Source: Chromobacterium sp. ATCC 53434 | Lineage (GTDB): Bacteria; Pseudomonadota; Gammaproteobacteria; Burkholderiales; Chromobacteriaceae | DNA: 64,000 nucleotides | Direction of reading: 5' to 3' | NCBI RefSeq assembly: GCF_002848345.1 | Contig: NZ_CP025429.1 | Location: forward strand, 3,348,001 to 3,412,000 | Shown here: piece by piece, positions 46,437-60,105 of the stretch | How the letters are laid out: the number at the start of each line of letters is the position of its first letter | Position numbering within the stretch: position 1 is the stretch's first letter | Position numbers and translations under genes: made by a program | Notes under the pieces: model-generated | The model's input: the letters and a program-made list of their open reading frames with translations, nothing else | The model's database searches: none | What the model was told of the DNA's origin: nothing

Positions 46437-47533
46437 AAATAGAAAATCTGGGCAAGCGCTTCGGCGCGCACCGGGTACTGGACGACATCAGCCTCACGGT
46501 AGAGCAAGGCTCGCTGCTGGCGCTGCTGGGCCCGTCCGGCAGCGGCAAGACCACGCTGCTGCGGCTGTTGTGCGGCTTCGAGCGCTGCGACGAAGGCAGC
46601 ATCGCGATAGGCGGCCAGCTGGTCGGCAGCCCGCAGGTCCATCTGCCGCCGGAAAAACGCCAGATCGGCTACGTGCCGCAGGAAGGCGCGCTGTTTCCCC
46701 ACCTGTCGGTGGCCGACAACATCGTCTTCGGCCTGCCGCGCGCCGAGCGTCGCGAACGGCGGCGGGTGGCCGAGCTGCTGGACATGGTGGGCCTGCCGGC
46801 CGACTTCGCCGGCCGCGCGCCGCAGCAGCTGTCCGGCGGCCAGCAGCAACGGGTGGCCCTGGCGCGCGCGCTGGCGCCGAAGCCGGCGCTGGTTCTGCTG
46901 GACGAGCCGTTTTCGGCGCTGGACGCCGCCTTGCGCGCCGAAACCCGCCAGGCAGTGGCCGACGCGCTGACCGCCAGCGGCACCACCGCGCTGATGGTGA
47001 CGCACGACCAGGCCGAGGCGCTGACCATGGGCCGCCGGGTGGCGGTGCTGTGGCAAGGCCGGCTGCTGCAGGTGGCCGCGCCGCTGGCGCTGTACCAGCG
47101 CCCGGCCAGCCCGGAACTGGCGGACTTCGTCGGCGACGCGGTGCTGCTGCCCGGCCGCGCCCACGGCGGCGAGGCGCAATGCGCGCTGGGCTGGCTGCCG
47201 CTGCTGGACGGCATGCCGCAGGGAGACGTGACCGTGCTGCTGCGGCCGGAACAGATCCGCCTGCTGCCGGCCGGCGACGCCGGCGTGCAGGCCAGGGTGC
47301 TGGACGTCAGCTTCTACGGCCACGACGCCAGCGTGCGGCTGGCGCTGGACGACGGCGGCCTGCTGGCGGCCCGCGTGCCGGGCCACCGCTGCCCGCGGCC
47401 AGGCGAGGCGGTGGCCTTGCAGGTGGAAGGTTCGGTCGCCTGTTTCGCCGCGGCCGGCGCTTCGAGCGGCGGCAGCGGCATCGCCGCCACCCGGCTGCAA
47501 CACAGCCCGGCCTTGTTCCGCCAGGGAGAGTGA
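46424..47533 (+). CDS. fbpC: Ferric iron ABC transporter ATPase (FbpC-like)
   Basis: 369 residues. Walker A GPSGSGKTT near 36-44, signature QLSGGQQQRVALARAL near 137-152, Walker B LVLLDEPFSALDA near 157-169 and switch His in THDQAEAL. A C-terminal TOBE-like regulatory region follows (about 245-345). It starts inside the end of fbpB (13-nt overlap); AGGAAG gives the ribosome site. Last gene of the operon. Confidence 0.94.
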   Translation: MSELKIENLGKRFGAHRVLDDISLTVEQGSLLALLGPSGSGKTTLLRLLCGFERCDEGSIAIGGQLVGSPQVHLPPEKRQIGYVPQEGALFPHLSVADNIVFGLPRAERRERRRVAELLDMVGLPADFAGRAPQQLSGGQQQRVALARALAPKPALVLLDEPFSALDAALRAETRQAVADALTASGTTALMVTHDQAEALTMGRRVAVLWQGRLLQVAAPLALYQRPASPELADFVGDAVLLPGRAHGGEAQCALGWLPLLDGMPQGDVTVLLRPEQIRLLPAGDAGVQARVLDVSFYGHDASVRLALDDGGLLAARVPGHRCPRPGEAVALQVEGSVACFAAAGASSGGSGIAATRLQHSPALFRQGE

Positions 47534-47843
47534 GCCTTATCTTCAACAGAGAACAAAGCCAACGCTCGTAAAAAAAAACCTTCCCGAAATGAGAAGGCTT
47601 TTTCATTTTCGATATGATCGAACAACATAAATTGGAATCAGTGGCTGGATACACCGCCTCAGTAAGCTGAAGTAGAGACCTGTTAAATGGCATCCACCAG
47701 TCAAATTGAGTAAAAAATCAGGACTGCAAAGTAGCCTGAATAGAATGAAGCCCAACGTTTATCAAGAACACTCATCATAATCATCATTGTAAATATCAAA
47801 ATAAGCGCAGAACGGCACAAGCTCAATCCAATCATACTCTTTT
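47534..47843. other. AT-rich junction between the iron operon and the AT-rich islet
   Basis: 310 bp. Base composition drops sharply after the fbpC stop. A bidirectional terminator lies at 47568-47602. No further feature recognised. Confidence 0.6.
47568..47602. terminator. Bidirectional terminator after fbpC
   Basis: A run of eight A (47570s), CCTTC, loop, GAAGG, then CTTTTTC. Short stem with A-tract and T-tract on either side, placed between the convergent fbpC and the 47844-49421 gene. Confidence 0.6.
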
Positions 47844-49421
47844 CTAATTCAGAGTAAATTCAGGAACCATCTTCTGCTCATCGAATCGTAAAATAGAGCC
47901 ATTATCAGATATGCAGAAAAACAAATGCATATCTTCGTCACTGACTATTTTCTTACAAACCCCTGGGCTAGATTTGGATATCAATGTTGATTTTTTATCA
48001 CTGGATTCATATTGACTCAACTCATAGCTAGTGCTAAGCAAACCCATATCAATACCGACGGTAATCGCATGAGAAGGTGACGTAAAAATAATATCCTGTA
48101 CAGTCACTCCAGGTGACTGAGTCGGTACCCACGATTTTCCGTTGTCAGTGGAAATACTGAGCTTTGAGAAAATTCCTTGCATTTTGTAAGCCGTAAAAAC
48201 ATTGGACCCTTTATCGTAATTCAATGAAGTTATTTCATGCCCAGGCCCAGCCAAGCTCCAACTTCCCTGTCTAACATCAAACACATGCAAATCATTCAAA
48301 CCATTAACAAAATACTTACCATTTACATATTTCACCGCCGGTCTGAAAATTGCTAATTCGCTATCAATCGGTATTTTCTTTATTTGAATCAAACCAGAAA
48401 AGCCCTCATCCGCTTGGTAAATTGACATATCCTTCAAAGCAGAAAATTCCGAATAACTGCTCGAAATTACCTTCCCGGCAAGAATTAACCAGCCTTCTGA
48501 CGTATGAGTCAAGCCTAGTATTTGAATCTTTTCGGGCAAAACAGCAACATTTTTCCACTGCTTGTTATTTTTCTTAAATATTTTTCCTTGATTAGTTGCC
48601 GCAACAACTGTCTGATTCTCAATGGCAATGGCTGTGATGCTATCAAGCGTACCCGTATCCAAGGAAGACCATGAACCATTCATATCTCTTACCCGAATCT
48701 GCCCTAATTCCGCCCCAAAATATTGCTCTCCATGCAATCCATTTACCCCTGAGTGAGTGATGGGAGGGAATGTACGTTTCGCTGCAGCCAGAAATTCCTC
48801 TGAATCTCCCATATCAATCAACTGTTTATTAAAACCCGACATACCTATTTTTCGACCATGTTCAAGCATCAGGTCAATAACCACACCTTGGTTTGAAATT
48901 TCATGCGGAATCAACACAGGAGAAGCTACGCTGCTTGGCTTCCAAACCTCAACTCTATGATCTAACAAATATAAAGCTTGCTTTTCTTCTACTGCCTTCA
49001 CCTGAAGATCAAGTTCCGGGTGATGAATAGATAGCAACACTCTTTTATCTTGACCAACACCAACCCATATCAACCCTCCAATATCAGTAAAAGAGCCAGC
49101 CCTCACTTTAATTGGAGGGTAGGAGTGTTTTCTTAATGAATCGCCAAACATCTCCACTAGCTCATAATTACCCGCAGGCAACCACAATCCAAATCCGCCA
49201 CACAGCTGATCACTTTGCTGCAATGTATATAAACTTCCATCCTCTTGTGACCGAAGCTGCACTTCGCTCACATCTGACAATGAGCTTTGAACTTTTGGAG
49301 AAAACACAAATCCATGTGTAAATTTCAATGCTTCTGGATTTTGTGGCACCAAAGGAGTCATCGCACACCCTGCCAACAGAGAAACCATAATTAGAGAAAT
49401 AATTTTGGCAATAGCATTCAT
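47844..49421 (-). CDS. Predicted lipoprotein with C-terminal beta-propeller-like repeats
   Basis: 525 residues. The signal MNAIAKIISLIMVSLLAGC has a lipobox (LAGC), so it is probably a lipoprotein. The first half contains a beta-sandwich-like region (about 25-140). The second half (about 215-520) contains repeated strands such as GQIRVRDMNGSW, NQGKIFKKNNKQW, LSISTDNGKSWVPTQSP, resembling BNR/YCF48-type propeller blades. GC content is far lower than in neighbouring genes and codon use differs (many AAA, ATT, TTT), suggesting acquisition by transfer. Function unknown. Confidence 0.82.
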   Translation of the reverse strand: MNAIAKIISLIMVSLLAGCAMTPLVPQNPEALKFTHGFVFSPKVQSSLSDVSEVQLRSQEDGSLYTLQQSDQLCGGFGLWLPAGNYELVEMFGDSLRKHSYPPIKVRAGSFTDIGGLIWVGVGQDKRVLLSIHHPELDLQVKAVEEKQALYLLDHRVEVWKPSSVASPVLIPHEISNQGVVIDLMLEHGRKIGMSGFNKQLIDMGDSEEFLAAAKRTFPPITHSGVNGLHGEQYFGAELGQIRVRDMNGSWSSLDTGTLDSITAIAIENQTVVAATNQGKIFKKNNKQWKNVAVLPEKIQILGLTHTSEGWLILAGKVISSSYSEFSALKDMSIYQADEGFSGLIQIKKIPIDSELAIFRPAVKYVNGKYFVNGLNDLHVFDVRQGSWSLAGPGHEITSLNYDKGSNVFTAYKMQGIFSKLSISTDNGKSWVPTQSPGVTVQDIIFTSPSHAITVGIDMGLLSTSYELSQYESSDKKSTLISKSSPGVCKKIVSDEDMHLFFCISDNGSILRFDEQKMVPEFTLN

Positions 49422-49914
49422 AAAATCACTCTGTAGCGATACGAAAAACGTTAGTAGTTAAAATATTACAAGGATAGCAAGGTGAGTTAAACAGAACGAA
49501 ATCCAACACTCACTTGAAATGGTTGCCATGAACACTATTGTGAAGTGCACAGTGTACGTTGCCCCTCAAGTTAAGCCCAATCTACGACCCACCAACACCA
49601 AAGCATATAATAAACGGTTTTGGTATTTATTGAAAATATGACTGACAAAAATTCTGGAGTAATTGAAAAACAAGCGCGACGCTCAGAATGCTACACCTCA
49701 AAACTAGTAGTTTAAGTTCTTGCAATTAGCCAGGCATATTATTTTATCTCATAACAGCCCGTCTTAATGATCAATCTATCTCATGACTAGCGAGGGACTA
49801 TGGATTAATGGGATACCCTCCCGGTTGAGTCGGCTTCAGAACACTAGGCTGCTCATAGCCAAATCACCCGAGAAGGAATCCATTTCATTAAGCTACGGCC
49901 CTACCTTGCTTAAC
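49422..49914. other. AT-rich intergenic region in the islet
   Basis: About 490 bp of AT-rich DNA between two minus-strand genes. Apart from a promoter for the lipoprotein gene (49463-49491), no gene, terminator or mobile-element end is recognised. Confidence 0.55.
49463..49491 (-). promoter_or_regulatory. Candidate promoter of the lipoprotein gene
   Basis: On the minus strand TTTAAC (49486-49491), 17 bp, TAATAT (49463-49468), about 42 bp before the ATG at 49421. Confidence 0.4.
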
Positions 49915-50682
49915 TCACTGCGCCGCCTTGTCAGTCAGCCTGTATTTTCTCTTGAGCTCCAGGATCAAAGGCTGGTTTTTGGTAAGAAATTCATTGAACT
50001 GCTTGATCACATCACCTTGCCGGATGCTGGAGAGAGAAAAATCATTACTTTCAAACGGAAGCTTTTTGTCAAACACTAGCGCGCCTGGCTTGTGAATAAT
50101 CTCATCAAGATAGTAATTGATGACTATCGGGCTGGCATAGACGGCGTCGTAGTGCCCGGTCATCCCCAAGGAGATCAATTTGCCGAACGAATCCTCCTGA
50201 TAGACTCGAATGGTTCCATTATTGACCTTTTGCCGCATGGCCTTATCAAAAGGCCAAGGCGTGAATCCTCGCATGGTCACGATAGATTTAACAGAAATTT
50301 CCGATAACTGGTCAAACTTTTCTGGCTTTACCAGCAAGCCTTCAATGACATTTACCACTGGATCGCTGTAGAAGATGGGCTTGCCTTTCTTCATGTCGGC
50401 TTGCCAATGCGGATTGTCAGGATATTTAAAATCAATCGAGTTTTCGTTCAGAAATGTATGGAACAGTCTTGAAACCGGAAGCGATACATAAGTAAAAGAA
50501 TGGCCTGACTGCTTTGCGAATGCATCCAGTAAATCTCTGCCATACCCGGAAAAATTCCCGTTGACACAACGATGCAACGGGTAATAGTCGACCTCTTCAA
50601 CGCCTATGGTGAATGAGCTTGCCATGGCGGAGCCAGCAAGCCCCATGTAAATGAATGCCATTGAAATCCATGCCACTCTCAT
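49915..50682 (-). CDS. Periplasmic solute-binding-like protein (SBP family 3)
   Basis: 255 residues with a signal peptide (WISMAFIYMGLAGSAMASS). The mature part opens FTIGVEEVDYYPLHRC and has GRDLLDAFAKQSGHSFTYVSLPVSRLF, a family 3 periplasmic-binding layout. Its GC content is lower than the surrounding backbone, like the lipoprotein gene downstream. No transporter subunits are nearby. Proteins of this type in this setting may bind amino acids or act as sensors; the ligand is unknown. Confidence 0.8.
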   Translation of the reverse strand: MRVAWISMAFIYMGLAGSAMASSFTIGVEEVDYYPLHRCVNGNFSGYGRDLLDAFAKQSGHSFTYVSLPVSRLFHTFLNENSIDFKYPDNPHWQADMKKGKPIFYSDPVVNVIEGLLVKPEKFDQLSEISVKSIVTMRGFTPWPFDKAMRQKVNNGTIRVYQEDSFGKLISLGMTGHYDAVYASPIVINYYLDEIIHKPGALVFDKKLPFESNDFSLSSIRQGDVIKQFNEFLTKNQPLILELKRKYRLTDKAAQ

Positions 50683-50823
50683 TTGGCATCACACCATTTA
50701 ATGCGCATACAATAAAACATGAACAAACCCCGCTACTGAAGGGTTGATTATTGCTTATTACTGTAGAGCAAACAGGCAAACTCTGGCTTAGAAAATAATT
50801 GCCCACTCACTCAGCTCAGGAAA

Positions 50824-51255
50824 CTACTCCCGCACAAACCCAAGAACACCCCTTCCCATTGCCTTTCCTTCCGCCAAGGGATTCGGCATCCAGTTGGTGA
50901 AAACTTCAAGCGCGTCGCCGTCCAGCCGGTAGAATCGTTGCTGTTCGGTGCCGTTCCAGGCTTCGTTCCAGCATGCGTCCACCATGACGATGAAGCTGTC
51001 CCCGTCTAGCCGATACCGCCCGGTATAGGCCATCACGGTACGGAACAGCGCCGCCTGCTGCTCGTCGGAGCTACCCGGTTCCCGCGCCTTGGCGGTCACC
51101 AGCACCATCATCCGCCCGTCGGCGCCGAAAATGAGATGGCCATTGGGGTCCGCGCCCCATGGCTGGGTGCGCGCCTTGGACGCCTGCAGTTCCATTTCAA
51201 AAGAAACCAGCCGCCAGCTGCCGTGCAGCCGGGTATCGCGCTCGGGCATATTCAT
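50824..51255 (-). CDS. Lipocalin-like domain protein
   Basis: 143 residues resembling the Lipocalin-like (PF13924-type) family: HGSWRLVSFEME near the start, GHLIFGADGRMMVLVTA near 45-60, YTGRYRLDGDSFI near 85-97 and WNGTEQQRFYRLDGD. A small cytoplasmic beta-barrel of unknown ligand. Normal GC returns here, marking the end of the AT-rich islet. ATG 51255 is used; ATG 51249 in the same frame has the better-spaced ACAGG and is equally possible. Monocistronic. Confidence 0.8.
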   Translation of the reverse strand: MNMPERDTRLHGSWRLVSFEMELQASKARTQPWGADPNGHLIFGADGRMMVLVTAKAREPGSSDEQQAALFRTVMAYTGRYRLDGDSFIVMVDACWNEAWNGTEQQRFYRLDGDALEVFTNWMPNPLAEGKAMGRGVLGFVRE

Positions 51256-51510
51256 CCTGTCGTCGTTCGTCTGAAAATGTGCTCGCCTGTCGAATACAGA
51301 GCAAGCCGCCTGCCAACCAGTCCGCGGGAGACGCACGCGCCGCCGATGGCGGGCGAAATCATGCTAGCACGAAGGCATAATCCGCCGCATGGGCCGGGGC
51401 GGCTTGCAAGGAAAACGGCGGGCCAACAGGCCCGCCGTCTCTTTCCAGCCAAACCAAGCATTCACTGAATGCATCCGGCTTTCAAACCACGGGCAAGCGC
51501 CCGCGCCCGC

Positions 51511-54147
<2,637 letters not shown>

Positions 54148-54230
54148 CGTCCACTCCCTTGTTGTTCACTGCATCGTGACGCCGGTCCGGCATCGCGCTT
54201 CCCGGCGCTTGGCGCCGTCATGCCGACGGC

Positions 54231-54249
54231 ATTGGTATTTAATTGGTAT
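54231..54249. promoter_or_regulatory. Direct repeat in the chitobiase promoter region
   Basis: ATTGGTAT occurs at 54231-54238 and 54242-54249, one helical turn apart, 84 bp before the chitobiase ATG. The TTGGTAT half-site resembles operators of HutC-type GntR regulators of GlcNAc use (NagR/DasR), so it may be a chitin-sugar operator. Confidence 0.4.
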
Positions 54250-54437
54250 GTCCAGCGCAGGGCAAGCGGTACTGCCAATTAGGACTGCTGCAATGCAAAT
54301 CATTGCTTTTCGGACTTGCCGACAACCGGCAATCAGGCTAGTGCCCGCCACCCATTGTGACTGAAACGCTAAGTCCTTAATTCACAAGACCCATTAGCAT
54401 TCCATTCACATTAATGACTTGTTCATTCACTTTATGC

Positions 54438-54486
54438 TTGACACATGACATCGATTGAATATAACTTTAAACGATAATCATTATCA
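54438..54486 (+). promoter_or_regulatory. Promoter and Fur box of the catecholate siderophore operon
   Basis: TTGACA (54438-54443), 16 bp, TATAAC (54460-54465). Directly downstream, CGATAATCATTATCA (54472-54486) is a near-perfect 7-1-7 Fur site and overlaps the predicted transcription start. Fur with Fe(II) would block RNA polymerase here. Confidence 0.88.
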
Positions 54487-54505
54487 TTACCGTTTGGAGC
54501 CTGCC

Positions 54506-55674
54506 ATGCGCACGCAATCCGCGACGACCGCCGACGATGGCGAATCCTACTATTTCATGTCCGCCCATCGCAGCGTGAAAGCCACCGGCATCCACTCCCG
54601 CCTGCGCCTGCCGGCCTGCGACGGCGGCGATGCCGGCGGCGCCTTCGCGCGCGCCGCGGCCGACGCGTTCGCCCGCGCCCGAGCCGACGGCATCCGCGAA
54701 CCGGTGCTGATGGGGGCCATCCCCTTCGACATGGACAAGCCGTCGGAGCTGTTCATCCCCCGGCAACACGCCTTCTTCGACCGCGAGGAGCGGCTGAACG
54801 CCGCCCGCCTCCCCGCCGGCGGCGCCCATGCGCTCAGCGCGCGCAGCATTCCTGACGAGCAGGGCTTCAAGCACGCGGTCAGCCAGGCCATCGCGCGCTT
54901 CGCCGACGGCGACATCCGCAAGGCGGTGCTGTCTCGGGTGCTGGAAGTGGACTTCGACCAGCCGGTGTCGGCGGAACAAGTGTTCGACGCCGCCTGCGCG
55001 CAGAATCCCAGCGGCTACCAGTTCCAGCTGCCGCTGGACGGCGGCGCCCATCTGATAGGCGTCAGCCCCGAGTTGCTGCTGCAGAAGGACGGCGGCCGCA
55101 TCCGCACCTTCCCGCTGGCCGGTTCGGCCAAGCGCCAGGCCGACGCGGCCGCCGACGCCGACGCCGGCCAAGGCCTGCTGGCGTCGGCCAAGGACCATTA
55201 CGAGCACAGCCTGGTGATAGACGAGATCCGCAGCGTGCTGACGCCGCACTGCGCCGAGCTGATGATTCCCACCCAGCCGTCGCTGCTGGGCACCCGCGCG
55301 ATGTGGCATCTGGGCACGCCGATAGACGGCGCGCTGGCCGACCCGGCCATGTCGGTGCTGCAACTGGCCTGCCAGTTGCACCCGACGCCGGCGATATGCG
55401 GCTTCCCTACCCAGGCCTCGCGACAGCTGATCCGCCAGATCGAACCGTTCGAGCGCGGCGTGTTCAGCGGCATGGTCGGCTGGTGCGACGAGGCCGGCAA
55501 CGGCGAATGGGCGGTGACGATACGCTGCGCCACCGTCGAGCGGCAGCGGGTGCGGCTGTTCGCCGGCGCCGGCATCGTCGCCGCGTCGACGCCGGAATCG
55601 GAATGGGCGGAAACCCAGGCCAAGCTCGGCACGATGCTGGCCGCCTTCGGCCTCGCCGGCACGGAGGCGCTGGC

Positions 55675-55678
<4 letters not shown>
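54506..55678 (+). CDS. entC: Isochorismate synthase
   Basis: 390 residues, chorismate-utilising (MST) family. It converts chorismate to isochorismate, the first step to 2,3-dihydroxybenzoate. Landmarks: [12 protein letters not shown] near 136-147, [28 protein letters not shown] near 180-207, [12 protein letters not shown] near 230 and [18 protein letters not shown] near 290. GGAG 6 nt upstream sets the start; a longer frame from 54455 would overlap the Fur box. The stop overlaps the next start (ATGA). In C. violaceum the equivalent gene is named cbaC, from memory. Confidence 0.94.
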
Positions 55679-57282
<1,604 letters not shown>

Positions 57283-57287
57283 ACACA

Positions 57288-58163
57288 ATGAGCATTCCCA
57301 AGCTGAACGCCTACCCGCTGCCGCAGGCGGCCGACTTCCCCGCCAACAAGACCGCCTGGCGCGTCGAACCGGCGCGCGCCGCGCTGCTGATTCACGACAT
57401 GCAGCGCTACTTCCTGGCCTTCTACGGCGAGGACAGCCCGCTGATGCAACAGCTGACCGCCCGCGTCGCCGCGCTGCGCGACTGGGCCGACCGCCACGGC
57501 GTGCCGGTGATCTACACCGCCCAGCCCACCGAGCAGAAAGCGGAAGACCGCGCGCTGCTGAACGATATGTGGGGCCCCGGCCTGACCACCGCCGACCCGG
57601 CCCTGCAGGCGGTGACGCCGGCGCTGGCCCCGCGCGAGCGGGACACGGTGCTGGTCAAATGGCGCTACAGCGCCTTCCAGCGCAGCGATCTGCAGGAGCG
57701 GATGAAGGCCTGGGGTCGCGACCAGCTGGTGATCTGCGGCGTCTACGCCCACATCGGCTGCATGATGACCGCCTGCGACGCCTTCATGCGCGACATCCAG
57801 GCCTTCATGGTCGGCGACGCCGTCGCCGACTTCAGCGAGGACGAGCACAAGATGGCGCTGCGCTACGTGGCCACCCGCTGCGGCGCCGTCATCGCCGCGG
57901 CCGATCTGACCGACGGCGGCGCCGAGGCGATCACCCGCGACTGGCTGAAGGCGCAGCTGCTGGCGGTGCTGGAGGACGGCGACGACAGCCTGGCCGGCGA
58001 CGACAATCTGCTGGACTACGGTCTCGATTCGATACGCGTGATGGAGCTGGTGGGCCGCTGGCGCGAACAGGGCCTGGACATCGGCTTCGAAGACCTGGCC
58101 CGCACGCCGACGCTGGACGGCTGGTGGGCGGCGATAGCGTCCCGGCTGCCGCAGGAGGCCTGA
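57288..58163 (+). CDS. entB: Isochorismatase with aryl carrier domain
   Basis: 291 residues. The N-terminal isochorismatase domain (about 1-205; LLIHDMQRYFL with the catalytic Asp near 37, GVYAHIGCMMTACDAF near 151-166) forms 2,3-dihydro-2,3-dihydroxybenzoate. The C-terminal aryl carrier domain (about 215-290) has LDYGLDSIRVMEL, where Ser248 receives the phosphopantetheine arm. EntE charges this domain for delivery to a nonribosomal peptide synthetase, which is not encoded in the window. Begins 5 bp after entE. Confidence 0.95.
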   Translation: MSIPKLNAYPLPQAADFPANKTAWRVEPARAALLIHDMQRYFLAFYGEDSPLMQQLTARVAALRDWADRHGVPVIYTAQPTEQKAEDRALLNDMWGPGLTTADPALQAVTPALAPRERDTVLVKWRYSAFQRSDLQERMKAWGRDQLVICGVYAHIGCMMTACDAFMRDIQAFMVGDAVADFSEDEHKMALRYVATRCGAVIAAADLTDGGAEAITRDWLKAQLLAVLEDGDDSLAGDDNLLDYGLDSIRVMELVGRWREQGLDIGFEDLARTPTLDGWWAAIASRLPQEA

Positions 58164-58165
58164 GC

Positions 58166-58933
58166 ATGCGCGGACTGGATTTCACCGGCCAATGCGCGTG
58201 GGTCACCGGCGCCGCCCAGGGCATAGGCCGCGAAGTGGCGGCCCGCCTGCTCGAAGCCGGCGCGCGCGTGATCGCGCTGGATCTGCAGTTCGACGGCCCG
58301 GCGGCCGATGGCGGCGGCGCGCTGCGCCAACTGCCGCTGGACATCCGCGACGCCGACGCCGTGGCGGCGCTGTGCCGCCGCTTGGCCGACGAGAACGCCC
58401 TGCCGGACGTGCTGGTCAACGCCGCCGGCGTGCTGCGCTTGGGCCAGCTGGACGCCCTGTCCATCGACGACTGGCAGCAGTGCCTGGCCGTCAACGTCAG
58501 CGGCCCCTTCTATCTGCTGCGCGCGCTGATGCCGCATTTCAAGGCGCGCCGCGCCGGCGCCATCGTCAATGTCGCGTCCAACGCCGCCCACGTGCCGCGG
58601 CTGGACATGGCCGGCTACGGCGTGTCCAAGGCGGCGATGGTCAGCCTCAGCCACAACGTCGCGCTGGAGCTGGCGCCGTACGGCGTGCGCTGCAATGCGG
58701 TGTCGCCCGGCTCCACCGACACGCCGATGCTGCGCGGCATGTGGCAGGACGACAACGGCGCCGCCCGAACCATCGCCGGCAAGCCCGAGGCCTACCGGCT
58801 CGGCATTCCGCTCGGCAAGCTGGCCACGCCGGCCGACATCGCCGGCGCGGTGCTGTTCCTGGCCTCGGACCTGGCCGGCCACATCACCATGCAGGACGTG
58901 GTGGTGGACGGCGGCGCCACGCTGGCAGCCTGA
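58166..58933 (+). CDS. entA: 2,3-dihydro-2,3-dihydroxybenzoate dehydrogenase
   Basis: 255 residues, short-chain dehydrogenase: NAD-binding TGAAQGIG near 14-21, NAAG near 85, catalytic YGVSK with Tyr151 and Lys155. It oxidises the dihydrodiol made by EntB to 2,3-dihydroxybenzoate. AGGAGG lies just before the ATG, within the end of entB. Fourth enzyme of the set. Confidence 0.94.
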   Translation: MRGLDFTGQCAWVTGAAQGIGREVAARLLEAGARVIALDLQFDGPAADGGGALRQLPLDIRDADAVAALCRRLADENALPDVLVNAAGVLRLGQLDALSIDDWQQCLAVNVSGPFYLLRALMPHFKARRAGAIVNVASNAAHVPRLDMAGYGVSKAAMVSLSHNVALELAPYGVRCNAVSPGSTDTPMLRGMWQDDNGAARTIAGKPEAYRLGIPLGKLATPADIAGAVLFLASDLAGHITMQDVVVDGGATLAA

Positions 58934-58998
58934 ACCCGCGGCCCCGCCGCCAACAACGGATGCATCCGCCCCCCGAGGCGCATACCGTGGAGAACATC

Positions 58999-60105
58999 AT
59001 GACTACGCTTGCCAAGCCGCCGCACGGCCTACTGGCGCCCGAGCCCCCCCACCCGACGCCGCCGTCCAGCCAGGCCGACTACCACGCGATGGCCAGTCCG
59101 ATCGAACTGCTGCGCAGCCTGCCGGCCAGCCCGCGCGCCCACGCCTCGGTCCACGCCGGCCGCGCCGCGGTGAAGCGGGTGCTCAGCGGCGAAGACCCGC
59201 GCTGGCTGGTGGTGGTGGGGCCCTGCTCCATCCACGACCCGCGCGCCGGCCTGGACTACGCTGCCCGCCTGGCCGAACTGGCCGCCGATGTCGACGACAC
59301 GCTGCTGATCGTGATGCGCGCCTATTTCGAGAAGCCGCGCACCAGCGTCGGCTGGAAAGGCCTGATCAACGACCCTTACATGGACGACAGCTGCTGCCTG
59401 GACGAAGGCATGCACATCGCCCGCCGCTTCCTGCTGGCCGCCGCCGAGCTGGGCCTGCCGCTGGCCGGCGAGGCGCTGGATCCGCTGTCCCCGCTGTATC
59501 TGGCCGATCTGTACAGCTGGATGGCGATAGGCGCGCGCACGACGGAATCTCAAATCCACCGCGAGCTGGCCTCGGCGCTGGACTGCGCCGTCGGCTTCAA
59601 GAACGGCACCGACGGCACGCTGGACGCGGCGCTGAACGCCATCGTCTCCGCCAGCGCGCCGCACGCCTATCTGGGCATGGGCCGCGACGGCCGCGTGGCC
59701 GTGGTGAACAGCCGCGGCAACCCGCACTGCCACCTGGTGCTGCGCGGCGGCGGCGGCCGGCCCAACTACGACTCGGTCAGCATCACGCTGGCCGAGCAGG
59801 CGCTGAAGAAACGCGACATCCCGCCGGCCATCATGGTGGACTGCGCCCACGGCAATTCGTGGAAGAACCACCAGTGGCAGCCCAGGGTGCTGACCGACGT
59901 CGTCGGACAGATCGTCGGCGGCAACCACGGCATCCGCGCCGTGATGCTGGAAAGCTTCATCGAGCCGGGCAACCAGCCGATCCCGGCCGACCTGTCGCAG
60001 TTGCGCTACGGCTGCTCGGTGACCGATCCCTGCGTCGACTGGGACACCACCTCGCTGATACTGCGCAACGCGCGCAACAGGCTGCGGCCGCTGCTGGGCA
60101 ACTGA
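58999..60105 (+). CDS. 3-deoxy-7-phosphoheptulonate (DAHP) synthase
   Basis: 368 residues, type I AroFGH-like: VVVGPCSIHDPRAGLDYA near 73-90, MRAYFEKPRTSVGWKGLINDP near 111-131, GEALDPLSP near 157, GFKNGTDG near 197-204 and VDCAHGNS near 276-283. It makes the first committed intermediate of the shikimate pathway from PEP and erythrose 4-phosphate. Placed 65 bp after entA in the Fur-controlled operon, it is likely a dedicated isoenzyme that raises chorismate supply during iron starvation. GGAGA precedes the ATG. Feedback sensitivity cannot be judged here. Confidence 0.93.
   Translation: MTTLAKPPHGLLAPEPPHPTPPSSQADYHAMASPIELLRSLPASPRAHASVHAGRAAVKRVLSGEDPRWLVVVGPCSIHDPRAGLDYAARLAELAADVDDTLLIVMRAYFEKPRTSVGWKGLINDPYMDDSCCLDEGMHIARRFLLAAAELGLPLAGEALDPLSPLYLADLYSWMAIGARTTESQIHRELASALDCAVGFKNGTDGTLDAALNAIVSASAPHAYLGMGRDGRVAVVNSRGNPHCHLVLRGGGGRPNYDSVSITLAEQALKKRDIPPAIMVDCAHGNSWKNHQWQPRVLTDVVGQIVGGNHGIRAVMLESFIEPGNQPIPADLSQLRYGCSVTDPCVDWDTTSLILRNARNRLRPLLGN

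Noticed and set aside
49783..50079. 98-codon plus-strand frame overlapping the solute-binding protein gene
   Set aside because: Antisense to a well-supported signal-peptide protein; no ribosome site.
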